From Pseudomonadota bacterium (GTDB lineage Bacteria > Myxococcota_A > UBA9042): a stretch of DNA of 40,205 nt. Shown here in pieces: positions 8,201 through 15,629 of the stretch (the first letter of the stretch is position 1; each line of letters begins with the position of its first letter). Position numbers and translations under genes: made by a program. The DNA lies in assembly GCA_005792545.1 (NCBI GenBank), contig SXRM01000293.1:1-40205 (forward strand), written 5' to 3'. Below the pieces are notes generated by a model. It made no database searches and was not told the origin of the DNA. It saw nothing but the letters and a program-made list of their open reading frames with translations.

Positions 8201-9846
8201 GTGTGCAGACAGCGCCGACCACCTGCAACGACGGCAAGGACTGTACCAGCGACCAGTGCGACGCCACCAAGGGTTGCTTTGCCACCGCCTACACCTGCGC
8301 AGACAACAACCCGTGTACCGACGACAAGTGCATTGGCGGCGGCCAGTGCAGCTATCCGGCAGTGGCGGACGACGCAGCGTCCTGTAAGGGCGAGATGTGG
8401 CGCGGTCACTGCTACGAGGCCGCCACCGGCAGCAACCAGTCGCTCGACACAGTCAAGAGCGCATGTGCCGCCAGCAAAGGCTGGCTCGCCAGCATCCACA
8501 GCGCCGACGAGAACGAGGCGGTGCGATTGGCGGCCAACAAAGGCTGCGGCAGCGTCATCGAAGCCCTTTTCGGCCTGGTGCAGACCAACGCAAACGACAA
8601 TATCACCCACAACTGGCTGGACGGCACGCCCTACTCGTACCAGAACTGGACCGCAGGCGAACCGTCGCTGGCCGCCGAACAGCGCACCCGCATGCACAAG
8701 GGCACCGGCAAGTGGAACGACACCACCATGACTGCTGGCAACATGTGCTGGGTCTGCGAACGCGTGCCCGGCACCACTTGCGACGACAAGAACCCGTGCA
8801 CCGTCAACGACGGCTGCTTTCTGGGCGACTGCACCGGCGCGCCACAAACCTGCGACGACGGCGTGGCGTGTACGCTTGACCAGTGCACGGCGGCTGCAGG
8901 TTGCAGCAGCGCGGCCGGCAAGAAAGGCGCGCAGTACACGCCGCTATTTTGCGACTTGCCCGCTGCCAGCAAGCAGTGCGCCACCAATGGCGTGTGCGAT
9001 TCGGTGCCTGCGGCGTGCGCCGGCAAAGTGTGCGGCTACGACGGCGCGCTCGGCGACTGCGGCAAGTGTGGCATTGGCAACGTGTGCAACAAGAACGGCC
9101 TGTGCTCAGCCAAGACCAACTTCGCGCAAACCGACAAGGTGCTGGTGTCGGGCGGCGCTTTCAGCATGGGCTGTTCGGCCTGGAACGACACCTTCTGCGA
9201 CGCCAATACCTTGCCGCGCCATGTCGTCTACGTCAGCAGCTACTACCTGGATACCTACGAAGTTTCGCAGGCCAAATACAAGGCGTGCGTTGCCGCCAGC
9301 AAGTGCTCGCAGCCGAGCGGCGGCTACGACGCGACCGAGGACAGTAAGCCCATCGTGAAGCTGACTTGGGCACAAGCGAGCGGCTACTGCGGGTGGGCGG
9401 GTGGCGACCTGCCGACCGAGGCGCAATGGGAGTTCGCCGCGCGCAGCATCGACAAGGGCGTCAGCACAACGATCTATCCGTGGGGCAACAATTGGCCGCC
9501 ACCCTTGCTGGCCGACATTGGCAACACCGGCATCGCGTCGCTCGGCGACCCGTACCCGTATGCCCACGACGCCAACGTCTGCTACGAGAAGAACGCCGTC
9601 GGCGCCTGCAACATGCTCGGCAACGTCAGCGAGTGGACCCGCGACTGGTACACCGCCTACTACCCAACCAACCTGACGGTCAAAGACCCACTGAACACGA
9701 CTGCCGCTTCCCAGCGCGCCTTTCGCGGCATGAGCTGGTTCTTTTCGCTGCCGGCAGAGGCGGCGCCATACCGCCGCTTCTTCTATGACCCCAACGTCGT
9801 CTACTCAAACATCGGCGTGCGGTGTGCGTATGCGTTCACCCAGTAG
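5224..9846 (+). CDS. Giant lipoprotein: Cys repeats, three C-type-lectin-like domains, FGE-like domain
   Basis: The product has 1540 residues; the start is ATG at 5224 with a purine-rich GGGGCGAGG upstream. The lipobox is LTGC (Cys31), followed by an Asp/Ala-rich linker to about 137. About two dozen CDDGNPCT-type repeats are interrupted by three C-type-lectin-like domains at roughly 493-620, 787-918 and 1056-1181. Domain 2 keeps the classical calcium/sugar motifs (GEPN, then TWND). Domain 3 has GEPS and KWND. Domain 1 has lost both (GGPN, AWGTT). Residues about 1303-1538 are an FGE/sulfatase-modifying-factor-type domain: GGAFSMGC, DTYEVSQAKYKAC, LPTEAQWEFAAR, YPWGNNWP, NMLGNVSEWTRDWY, GVRC. 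The paired active-site cysteines of true formylglycine-generating enzymes are not evident near the C-terminus (FRGMSWFFSLPAEAAPYRRF), so it is probably a binding fold. An outer-membrane surface, glycan-binding role is inferred. Confidence 0.9.
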   Translation: MGERRGGNVRGLAATSACARICALVALLTGCLQEIDTNPDSYACLTADECRPPLASADVAVDAAQPDAQPEDSGADTPADPGPGDGVAADADALPETNTDAVADADAESSDAASDTTQVQADASAGASGDATASADAGPACAGSCDDGNPCTHDACTAGVCTHKPETGQPCNDGDACTASDACKAGACTGAKTVCSPADGCHVAGVCNPTTGTCSAPLAADGTPCTDGNVCTVGDACQFGVCLPKAITDCDDGNPCTVGACSLPKGCSYSASVGGEACNDANPCTEKDACAAGKCAGNATACSDGNVCTADYCDTVKGCVGIPSAATCTDGNACTVGDACTDGACKGGSSKPDCDDKNACTKDSCSEVSGCVHVAIAEVCDDGDKCTTGDKCSNGACAAGTWTCQCQKDTDCANSNPCAIAICSGNQCVYSTKSGPCDDKNLCTTGETCANSACGGGKPVSCDDGQVCTADGCDPAKGCASAPAPVQDSNCGLNGLVSNGRCYRCIAVNDLKLDAAEAECAKLGVDAHLVSIASKAENNAAHSAMQKGCSVPNAWIGLSASLATGAKWSDGSAVTYVNWAAGGPNVAAWVATMQQVEGAWGTTGDVNKTLKAALCEKPYEKPCDDGSVCSATSFCQAGKCTAGFAATPCDDGKPCTQDSCDPAKGCVAVTLPDGTNCSNASCSAGVHIGPGSCTTGTCSGVVQKNCGDGNVCTADTCEAAKGCSSAASGTAACSDNNPCTTGDACANGTCKAGSGTLACDDGNSCTDDKCESGKGCTAAAKSYAGVSCSGFTWNNHCYEAFQVTGNYAAMISKCQGMGGTLATIHSADENAQVLAAANKVCGKAVSTGALFGLKQTIAADNSSDQWLDGSPVTYTNWYAGEPNGANEPYGGMWLDTGTWNDFGEPTSQCAVCERLLGVACNDANICSQGDVCGNGVCGGAPLSCDDKNGCTAEACDPKLGCTFTALAAGAVCAGASCDGVKYATKSTCQAGACVQTAPTTCNDGKDCTSDQCDATKGCFATAYTCADNNPCTDDKCIGGGQCSYPAVADDAASCKGEMWRGHCYEAATGSNQSLDTVKSACAASKGWLASIHSADENEAVRLAANKGCGSVIEALFGLVQTNANDNITHNWLDGTPYSYQNWTAGEPSLAAEQRTRMHKGTGKWNDTTMTAGNMCWVCERVPGTTCDDKNPCTVNDGCFLGDCTGAPQTCDDGVACTLDQCTAAAGCSSAAGKKGAQYTPLFCDLPAASKQCATNGVCDSVPAACAGKVCGYDGALGDCGKCGIGNVCNKNGLCSAKTNFAQTDKVLVSGGAFSMGCSAWNDTFCDANTLPRHVVYVSSYYLDTYEVSQAKYKACVAASKCSQPSGGYDATEDSKPIVKLTWAQASGYCGWAGGDLPTEAQWEFAARSIDKGVSTTIYPWGNNWPPPLLADIGNTGIASLGDPYPYAHDANVCYEKNAVGACNMLGNVSEWTRDWYTAYYPTNLTVKDPLNTTAASQRAFRGMSWFFSLPAEAAPYRRFFYDPNVVYSNIGVRCAYAFTQ

Positions 9847-9853
9847 GCGTCGT

Positions 9854-9882
9854 TTGCACCCGCGCTTCGGGCGCGCGACAAT
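9854..9882 (+). promoter_or_regulatory. Possible promoter of the kinase-TPR operon
   Basis: TTGCAC (9854-9859), 17-bp spacer, GACAAT (9877-9882), about 39 bp before the GTG start at 9922. As at 5142, the -35 begins TTGCA and is preceded by T. Confidence 0.35.
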
Positions 9883-9907
9883 CCCAGTCGGGCGCTTGGC
9901 TGCGCCC
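9861..9907 (+). terminator. Hairpins between the lectin/FGE gene and the kinase gene
   Basis: CGCGC (9861-9865) pairs with GCGCG (9871-9875) around TTCGG. GGGCGC (9890-9895) pairs with GCGCCC (9902-9907) around TTGGCT. The second lies just upstream of the kinase RBS and could also act as a leader structure. There is no T-tract. Confidence 0.35.
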
Positions 9908-9921
9908 AAGCTGAAGGGGCT

Positions 9922-11637
9922 GTGAGCACCACCGAACTCTACCCAGCCGGTATCGTCCCGAGCGCGCTTGTGCGGTTCTGCCCGCAGTGCGACGCCGAGG
10001 GCGCCGAGCGGGTGTGCCCGGCCGATGGCACGGCTACGCTCATGCGCGACGCCCCGACGCCAAACCTGGCGGTGCTCCAGCCTGGCTACATCTTGAACCA
10101 CCGTTATCGACTGGATCGCGAACTGGGCCGCGGCGGCTTTGGCGCGGTGTTCGAGGCCCGCCACACCGGCACCGGCCAGCAGATGGCGGTCAAGGTGCTG
10201 TTCTCGGCCGGTGATCGCAATTCGCTTAAGCGCTTTTTCCGCGAGGCACGGGTCACCGCTCAGCTCAAAAGCAAACACACCATCCGCGTGTTCGACTTTG
10301 GCCAGGACGACAACGGCCTGGCCTACCTGGCCATGGAGATGCTGCACGGCAAGCCGCTCATCGATGAGCTCAAGGACCGGTTGCGTGCCAACCACGCGTT
10401 CAGCGAAAGAGAGGCGATCGACATCGGCGTCGCCGTGTGCAAAAGCCTGCACGAAGCCCATGCTGCGGGGCTGGTGCACCGCGACTTGAAGCCGCACAAC
10501 ATCTTTTGCGCGCAGGACGAGGACGGGCTGGTCTACAAGGTGCTCGACTTCGGCATCGCCAAGAGCACCGACCAGTCGCTGACCGGCGGCAGCATCCTGG
10601 GCACCGTCGCCTACATGAGCCCAGAGCAGGCCCAAAGCATCAAGCTCGATGGCCGCAGCGACCTGTACAGCCTGGGGATTACGCTCTACCAGTTGGTGGC
10701 AGGCGAGGTGCCGTTCGCAGGCGAGACTCCGGTGCAGACGCTGATGATGCACATCACCAGTGAGCCGGCGCCGCTCGGCGCGCGGGCGTTGGTGCCGCTG
10801 ACCGCGCGCTTTGAGGGGGTCGTCGAGCGGTTGCTTGCCAAGGATCCAGAGGCGCGCTACTCGTCGCCCGGCGAGGTCGTCGCCGACCTGGACCCCTTGC
10901 GGTCGATTGCCAGCGACACCAGCAAGGTCAAGCCAGTGACGGTGGTCGCGGCCAATGCGGGCCTGAACGCGTTCGGGTCGCAGCAAGACGAGACGATGGC
11001 CGACGCGGCAGGCGGCACCAACCGCTACAAGAAGCCGACGGGCCGCCATCCGAGCGCGGCCAGCCTGGCTGTGGCCACCGTCCGCCCGACCGTCGCCAAC
11101 GGCAAGACCGTGATGGATGCCACAGCTGGCATGCCCGCTGGCGTGCTCGCCGAAGCCGCGGGTCAAGCCAATCCGCTGACGCCATTGGTCGAGGCCTCGA
11201 CCGCGCCGGCCAGTGGTTCGGCAGTCAAGTGGATCGCCGTCCTAGCCGGTGGAGCTGCCGTCGCAGTGGTCGGTGTGCTGGCGTTTGGTCCCAAGGCGGG
11301 TGAGCCAGGTCCTGCCGCCGAGGCCGCCGCGGTGCCTGCACCCGCAACCACCCATGCCGCACCTGCCGTGCTGCCCGTGGCCGCGCCGCCAGCCGCGCCT
11401 GCGCTGCCAGCGCCCGTTGCGGCTGCCGCGGCGCCAACGCCGGAGGCGGCCGCTGCGCCGCCTGCACCTGTCCCTGCGCCTGTACCTGTCCCTGCGCCTG
11501 TTGCTGTTCCTGTCCCTGTTGCTGCACCTGCTCCTGAACCAGCAGCCGCGCCCAAGCCGGCGGCCGCGGCCGTCAAAAAGAAAGGCGACGGCAAGCCCAA
11601 AGGCGGCGCCAAGCCAGCCCTGGAGCGCGACCTGTGA
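9922..11637 (+). CDS. Transmembrane serine/threonine protein kinase
   Basis: The product has 571 residues. The start is GTG at 9922 with GAAGGGG five bases upstream. The N-terminus carries a small zinc-ribbon-like Cys cluster (C20, C23, C32), common in myxobacterial kinases. The kinase domain spans about 60-330: Gly-rich loop GRGGFGAVFEA (69-79), ATP Lys91, HRDLKPHN (186-193, catalytic Asp188), DFG (209-211), SPE (233-235). It has all residues needed for activity. One transmembrane helix follows (about 437-457), then a Pro/Ala/Val-rich tail ending in Lys-rich KKKGDGKPKGG. The tail lies outside the membrane and may contact envelope or peptidoglycan. The stop codon overlaps the GTG start of the TPR gene, so the two proteins are likely partners. 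A hexanucleotide repeat in the tail could vary its length. Confidence 0.95.
   Translation: MSTTELYPAGIVPSALVRFCPQCDAEGAERVCPADGTATLMRDAPTPNLAVLQPGYILNHRYRLDRELGRGGFGAVFEARHTGTGQQMAVKVLFSAGDRNSLKRFFREARVTAQLKSKHTIRVFDFGQDDNGLAYLAMEMLHGKPLIDELKDRLRANHAFSEREAIDIGVAVCKSLHEAHAAGLVHRDLKPHNIFCAQDEDGLVYKVLDFGIAKSTDQSLTGGSILGTVAYMSPEQAQSIKLDGRSDLYSLGITLYQLVAGEVPFAGETPVQTLMMHITSEPAPLGARALVPLTARFEGVVERLLAKDPEARYSSPGEVVADLDPLRSIASDTSKVKPVTVVAANAGLNAFGSQQDETMADAAGGTNRYKKPTGRHPSAASLAVATVRPTVANGKTVMDATAGMPAGVLAEAAGQANPLTPLVEASTAPASGSAVKWIAVLAGGAAVAVVGVLAFGPKAGEPGPAAEAAAVPAPATTHAAPAVLPVAAPPAAPALPAPVAAAAAPTPEAAAAPPAPVPAPVPVPAPVAVPVPVAAPAPEPAAAPKPAAAAVKKKGDGKPKGGAKPALERDL
11461..11538 (+). repeat. Hexanucleotide repeat (CCTGNN)13 in the kinase tail
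   Basis: Thirteen consecutive 6-bp units start CCTG (GCTG in two of them) and encode alternating Pro-Val/Ala pairs (PAPVPAPVPVPAPV). Copy-number changes would keep the frame and only alter linker length. The strand is strongly pyrimidine-biased. Confidence 0.8.
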
Positions 11638-13232
11638 AGTCGGTCCAGCGTTTGCTCGCGATGGCGTTCGCGCTATGCGCGTGGGCGGCGGCGCCAGCGT
11701 TTGCCGACGACGACCCGGCGGCAGCTGCCCTGGAAAAAGAGGCCAACACCACCGTCGATCAGGCCTTCAAGGACTTTGAGGCTAAGAAGTACCGCGAGGC
11801 CGCGCAGGGCTTCTTGCGCGCGTACGAGATGACCGGCGGCAAGTTTCCCAAGCAGCTGCGCAATGCCGCCAAGGCCTACACGACCGGCGCACTGTACGAG
11901 GAAGCCGTACAAGTCTGGGAGCGCCTGACCAACCTGCCGCGTGCCGACGAGGCCGTGCGCCGCGAGGCCAAAGAGCAGCTGGCCGCCGTGCGCGGTCAGT
12001 GGTCGGAGCAGCTCAAAGGCCAGGGCGACGCCGCCCACAAGGGCAAGCAGAGCCGTGCCGCCGCCGACGCCTATGTGCGCGCGTTTCGAGCCAGCGGGCG
12101 CAGTCGCGGCGACGTGCTGCAGCTGGCAGCCAAGGACTACGAAGCGGCGAAGCGCCTGGACGACGCCCACCTGGCGTGGACGTTGCTCGAACGTCTGCCC
12201 GGCGTCGACGCGACACTGGCCAAGACGGCGCGCGAACAGGGCGCGCGGGTTTTGGACGCCACCCGTGGCCATGCCTCGGCCAATCAGGGCCTGGACAAGC
12301 TGGCGGCCGGCCAATTCGCCGACGCAGCCGGGCAGCTGCTGGCGGCTTTTGACGCGACCCGCGAGCGCACCCACCTGCGGCTGGCCGCGCACTGCCTGGA
12401 AGCAGCGGAGCAGTTTGACCAGGCCCTGGCCACCTGGAGCCGCTACGAGCTGCACGACCCGACGAGCCTGCTGGGCACCGACGAGGCGCGTGCGCGCCAA
12501 AAAGCGCTGCGCCGTACCAAGCTCAAGAACGAGGCCAAGGCGGCGGCGGCGGCGAGCAACCATGCGGCCGCTGGCGAGGCGTGGCTGGCCATGTACGACG
12601 TCAGTCAAGAGCGCGATGTGGCGGCGCTGCGCGAAGCCGCCCAGGCGTTTGAGCAAGCCGGGGCCACCGAGCGCGCGGTCGGTCTGTGGCAACGTCTGGC
12701 CGACAGCCCCTACGCGAGCGACGCCGAACGCGCGGCCGCCGTGGAGCGCAAAGCCGAGGCCGGCAAAGTCAGGCCCAAGCCGGTGGTGGTGGTGGCGGTC
12801 GAAAAGCCGGCTGATCCAGGTGTGGCGGTGAGCAAAGGCCCGACGGTTCCGCAGCCGCCCGCGCCCGCGCCGGTTGGCGAGCGCATGTGTACGGCGTGCT
12901 GGGCGCTGGTGGGCGGCGGCGCGGCAGTGCTACTTGGCAGTGGCACTTTGGTGTACCTGGCGCGCGACGACCAGTCGCTGCTGCTGACGGCCGTGCAGAG
13001 TAAGGACAGCGATGGCCGCATCGTCGGCATCACCCACCAAGAGGCGGTGTCGCGGCAAGAGCGCAACTTCACGCTCAACAGCCTGGGTGTGGCGGGGACC
13101 GTGGGCGGCCTGGCCGCGGTGGCGGGCGGCGTGCTGCTCAAGCTCGTGAGCGGGCCAGGGGCGAGCACCAGCCGTGTGGAGCCGGTGATTGAGTTGGGGC
13201 CGGGCGGGCTGGTGGTGGGGGCGAGGTACTGA
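11634..13232 (+). CDS. Exported TPR-like repeat protein coupled to the kinase
   Basis: The product has 532 residues. The GTG at 11634 overlaps the kinase TGA (GTGA, 4 nt), so it is translated by coupling. MKSVQRLLAMAFALCAWAAAPAFA is followed directly by DDD, a clear Sec signal peptide with an AFA cleavage site. Residues about 30-385 are alpha-helical with TPR-like units (FKDFEAKKYREAAQGFLRAY, AKAYTTGALYEEAVQVWERL, AAHCLEAAEQFDQALATWSR). After a Pro-rich linker come two hydrophobic Gly/Ala-rich helices (about 418-442 and 483-505). The likely location is periplasm, anchored by its C-terminus. It may be the sensor or scaffold for the kinase tail; that is inference from the gene order. No catalytic motif is seen. 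Confidence 0.85.
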   Translation: MKSVQRLLAMAFALCAWAAAPAFADDDPAAAALEKEANTTVDQAFKDFEAKKYREAAQGFLRAYEMTGGKFPKQLRNAAKAYTTGALYEEAVQVWERLTNLPRADEAVRREAKEQLAAVRGQWSEQLKGQGDAAHKGKQSRAAADAYVRAFRASGRSRGDVLQLAAKDYEAAKRLDDAHLAWTLLERLPGVDATLAKTAREQGARVLDATRGHASANQGLDKLAAGQFADAAGQLLAAFDATRERTHLRLAAHCLEAAEQFDQALATWSRYELHDPTSLLGTDEARARQKALRRTKLKNEAKAAAAASNHAAAGEAWLAMYDVSQERDVAALREAAQAFEQAGATERAVGLWQRLADSPYASDAERAAAVERKAEAGKVRPKPVVVVAVEKPADPGVAVSKGPTVPQPPAPAPVGERMCTACWALVGGGAAVLLGSGTLVYLARDDQSLLLTAVQSKDSDGRIVGITHQEAVSRQERNFTLNSLGVAGTVGGLAAVAGGVLLKLVSGPGASTSRVEPVIELGPGGLVVGARY

Positions 13233-13452
13233 GGGCCGGCCTGGGTGCCCGAAATCGAGGCTGTCTCAGCTCAGTTCGGACAGGCTGCCACGATTGTCCG
13301 ACACTCTTGGAACCATTCACATTCCGTGACAGACTGTCCCCGAAATCGGCCTCTTGTGACAGCGCGCAGAGCGAGGATTTGCCCTTGCAATCCCACTGTA
13401 AAAGCCGAATGCTTTGGCAAACTCGAACGCCTGTCGCCCGAAGGACCTAACT
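13233..13452. other. Intergenic region before the HNH gene, with inverted and direct repeats
   Basis: There is no gene; AT content rises relative to the flanks. TCGGACA (13276-13282) pairs with TGTCCGA (13295-13301). GACAGACTGTC (13328-13338) is a near-palindrome. GTGACAG recurs at 13326 and 13356, and CCCGAAATCG at 13248 and 13339. These are candidate operator or junction sequences; no promoter could be assigned with confidence. Confidence 0.4.
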
Positions 13453-14487
13453 ATGACGAGAAAATTCAAAGGCCCATCTGTCAAGACGATTTGCTCGCGA
13501 ACTGCGACGATTACCAATGCTTTTGGCAACGCTATCATGCCGGTAGTTGAGCCTTCTGACGCCGAAATCGAAGCAGTCCTGGACGGAATTGGTCAGGGCG
13601 GAAAGACAATCGACAAGCAGAGTTGTGTGTATTGCTCAGAGAAGGCGACAGAGTGGGACCACCTCAATCCCATGATCCGGGACAAAAAGCCAACGGGTTA
13701 CTTTTCTGAAATCTGGAACCTGGTGCCAGCTTGCGGTACTTGCAATCAAAGTAAAGGCGCGCGCGATTGGGCGGACTGGATCGGGTCTGACGCACCCAAA
13801 TCACCAAAAGTCCAAGGCAAACCATGGGAGGAAAACAGACGGCGCCTCGACGGCTACCTCAGGTCAAGGCCACAGCGGGCCACGTGCATCGACATTAAGG
13901 CGATCGTAGAGGCAGATCGCTTACAAGCATACGAGGACCTACGCCAGAACATACTGAAACTGATGAAAGCTGCTGACGAAATCGCCGCGGAATTGCGGAG
14001 TCAAATTGTGCTCAAGGCCAACCGTCTGATGGAAGAAGCTGACGAAATCGCCGCGGAAATGCCGGGTCACATTGTGTACGAGCCCAACCGTGCGGCGAGA
14101 CTGGCTCCTGGCCGGGCACAGGCGCACACGGGCACGCCGGTCCCGCTCACTGACGCGACGACGTTGCCGATCGGCCACCGAGTGCGCAGTGTGCTGCAGC
14201 ACCTGGCCGGGCACAATCACCTGACCGACGACCACCTTGAGGTGCTGACGAGCAAAGAGAAGAGCCACGCCGCCTTCAAGGCGTCGTTTGCTGTTTTGAT
14301 TGACGTAACCGGGATGTCAAAGCCAGCGAGAATGGCGGCATCACGGGACGACGGTGGTCGACTTCGCTACTACTCGACTTTTGAGCTCGCATACCGCCAA
14401 CGCATCTACGCGCTTTCAGCTCAATGGTTTGAGCATCAACGACCGTTGTTCGAGGCCTGGGTATGGACCGTTGCCCAACCGGGCTAG
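13453..14487 (+). CDS. HNH endonuclease-domain protein
   Basis: The product has 344 residues. The ATG at 13453 is chosen because AAGGA (13441-13445) lies 7 nt upstream; an open frame upstream to 13414 has no RBS. The HNH/zinc motif is complete: CVYC (C58, C61), WDH (D69, H70), the Asn of WNL (89), then CGTCNQSKG (C94, C97, N98, K101). This suggests a metal-dependent DNA nuclease. After it come an acidic/helical segment with a duplicated 22-residue unit and a C-terminal domain I do not recognise. Base composition is lower in GC than the neighbours, and the gene sits beside a HEPN/MNT pair, so recent acquisition and a defence-type role are plausible but not shown. A stand-alone homing-type nuclease is the main alternative. 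Confidence 0.85.
   Translation: MTRKFKGPSVKTICSRTATITNAFGNAIMPVVEPSDAEIEAVLDGIGQGGKTIDKQSCVYCSEKATEWDHLNPMIRDKKPTGYFSEIWNLVPACGTCNQSKGARDWADWIGSDAPKSPKVQGKPWEENRRRLDGYLRSRPQRATCIDIKAIVEADRLQAYEDLRQNILKLMKAADEIAAELRSQIVLKANRLMEEADEIAAEMPGHIVYEPNRAARLAPGRAQAHTGTPVPLTDATTLPIGHRVRSVLQHLAGHNHLTDDHLEVLTSKEKSHAAFKASFAVLIDVTGMSKPARMAASRDDGGRLRYYSTFELAYRQRIYALSAQWFEHQRPLFEAWVWTVAQPG
13972..14058 (+). repeat. Internal 66-nt tandem duplication in the HNH gene
   Basis: GCTGACGAAATCGCCGCGGAA, 21 nt and identical in both copies apart from flanks, occurs at 13972-13992 and 14038-14058, 66 nt (22 codons) apart. It encodes ADEIAAE twice with similar flanks (QIVLKANR / HIVYEPNR). The near identity at DNA level points to a recent duplication. 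Confidence 0.8.
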
Positions 14488-14635
14488 CGCTTTTCTGGGT
14501 TGCAGTTTGCCACGCTGAACGGAAACCTCCATGTTCTGCAGTAAATCCAATGTGATGCAACGGTTGCTGACAGATGGCGTTCCGCCGAGCGCACAGGCTC
14601 GCGGCACACCAACTTCTGTCACGGTGCCCGATCGC
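14488..14635. other. Convergent intergenic gap
   Basis: This separates the HNH stop (plus) from the MNT stop (minus). I see no gene and no clear terminator hairpin with a T-tract. Confidence 0.3.
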
Positions 14636-14971
14636 TCACGCTGGCCCCGCCCCCAACGGCACCCGCACCCCTGTCGCCTGGATTTCGTGGACGAAGCTAG
14701 TCGGGTCCGGGTCCGCCCACTCGTCCGGCGTAAAGGCCATCGCCGAGATGGCCGGGTTGATGACGACCTTGGCCATCGACAGCAACGGAATGCGTACCGC
14801 CGGATCGGCGAGATCAGGCGACACGACTGCGAGGTCGATGTCACTCCAAGTGTCCGCGGAGCCGCGGGCGTACGAACCAAAGAGCACGACCTCGTCGACG
14901 CGGGCCTGCGCAGACACGTATGCGACGAACTGCCGCAGGGTCGGTATCAAGTCGGCAGGGATAGCAGCCAT
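14636..14971 (-). CDS. MNT-type nucleotidyltransferase (antitoxin-like)
   Basis: The product has 111 residues. It carries the minimal nucleotidyltransferase motif LFGSYARGSADTWSDIDLAV, with G32-S33 and the metal-binding pair D44 and D46. In HEPN/MNT toxin-antitoxin modules such proteins transfer AMP to the HEPN partner or bind it to block its RNase activity. The start at 14971 lies inside the 3' end of the HEPN gene (25-nt overlap), so the pair is translated together. The canonical order for this type (HEPN first, MNT second, or the reverse) varies. The gene ends 148 bp from the convergent HNH gene. Confidence 0.9.
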   Translation of the reverse strand: MAAIPADLIPTLRQFVAYVSAQARVDEVVLFGSYARGSADTWSDIDLAVVSPDLADPAVRIPLLSMAKVVINPAISAMAFTPDEWADPDPTSFVHEIQATGVRVPLGAGPA

Positions 14972-15336
14972 GCATAGACCTCGTCGGTTTGCGCGATCAG
15001 CCGATCGGCGGTACTTGGCTCCGACAGCCAGGCCAAAGTGGTCTTCCAGTTTGGATGGACGTAGCGCGCTTGGGTGTAGATATCGGTCAACTCAGCCAAA
15101 AAGGGTTCGCGGCTGGCAAGGCCAGCTTCTTGACCATGCAACTCACGCGCCAGTTTGAGGAGTTCGTGCGTGAACGGCGGCGGCTTGCCAAACCGGCAGG
15201 CCCAGCGATGTTTCAAAACCTTCTCAAGCGCCTGCTGACAGTGAAAGCCAATTGGCAAATACACGCCGGCAACGCGCAGCGCTTTGGCAGCGTCGAGGTC
15301 GGCCTGCGCCAGAATGCGCCATGCTGCCGCGTCCAT
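14947..15336 (-). CDS. HEPN-domain protein (toxin-like partner of the MNT gene)
   Basis: The product has 129 residues from the ATG at 15336, chosen because GGGAG lies 8 nt upstream; a GTG at 15351 is possible. Helix motif FHCQQALEKVLKHRW, a conserved THEL His, and YTQARYV near the end are the signature of the HEPN family usually paired with MNT proteins. The strict RNase motif R-x4-6-H of HepT-type toxins is not seen; only R-x2-H is present (ARYVHP). So it may belong to the HEPN branch with RYP-type ends, whose RNase activity is less certain. It is the first gene of a two-gene minus-strand operon. Confidence 0.85.
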   Translation of the reverse strand: MDAAAWRILAQADLDAAKALRVAGVYLPIGFHCQQALEKVLKHRWACRFGKPPPFTHELLKLARELHGQEAGLASREPFLAELTDIYTQARYVHPNWKTTLAWLSEPSTADRLIAQTDEVYAWLLSLPT

Positions 15337-15629
15337 GGTCAATGCTCCCACTGCAACGGCGCATGTAGGTTCTGGGCGACATGCGATGCGCTCGTGCGCT
15401 CGCCGTCAATAGGAGTCGTCCGCAAAGCTCCGACCGGAAAGTACTTGGTGTTGCGGGCCGTGGAGCTCATGCCACAAGCGTACGAGGTGCGCCCCCATCG
15501 GGCAAGCGTCTGCAGCGAAGCTCCGCCGCCGGGGCCCGGACCCGGCATTCGCCCGCGCGCCCGCCACCTCGGCCCCCCAAACCGTTGCACCCACCGCCAC
15601 AGCGTGCCATCTTCGCCACAGAGGCCCAA
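15337..15629. other. Divergent intergenic region, HEPN versus membrane protein gene
   Basis: It holds the 5' ends of two divergent transcription units. TTGCAC at 15585-15590 could be a -35 for the plus-strand gene, but the -10 is poor. Short frames on both strands here have no RBS and no recognisable product. Confidence 0.3.

Noticed and set aside
11163-11612. Antisense Gly/Ala/Thr-rich frame under the kinase tail
   Set aside because: Complement of the Pro/Ala-coding repeat; low complexity by construction.
13276-13301. Possible attachment or insertion site flanking the HNH island
   Set aside because: The 7-bp inverted repeat has no matching copy at the far end of the patch and there is no integrase or transposase.
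15381-15629. N-terminal extension of the small membrane protein
   Set aside because: Arg/Pro-rich, no RBS; the ATG at 15630 has GAGG and a clean hydrophobic start.
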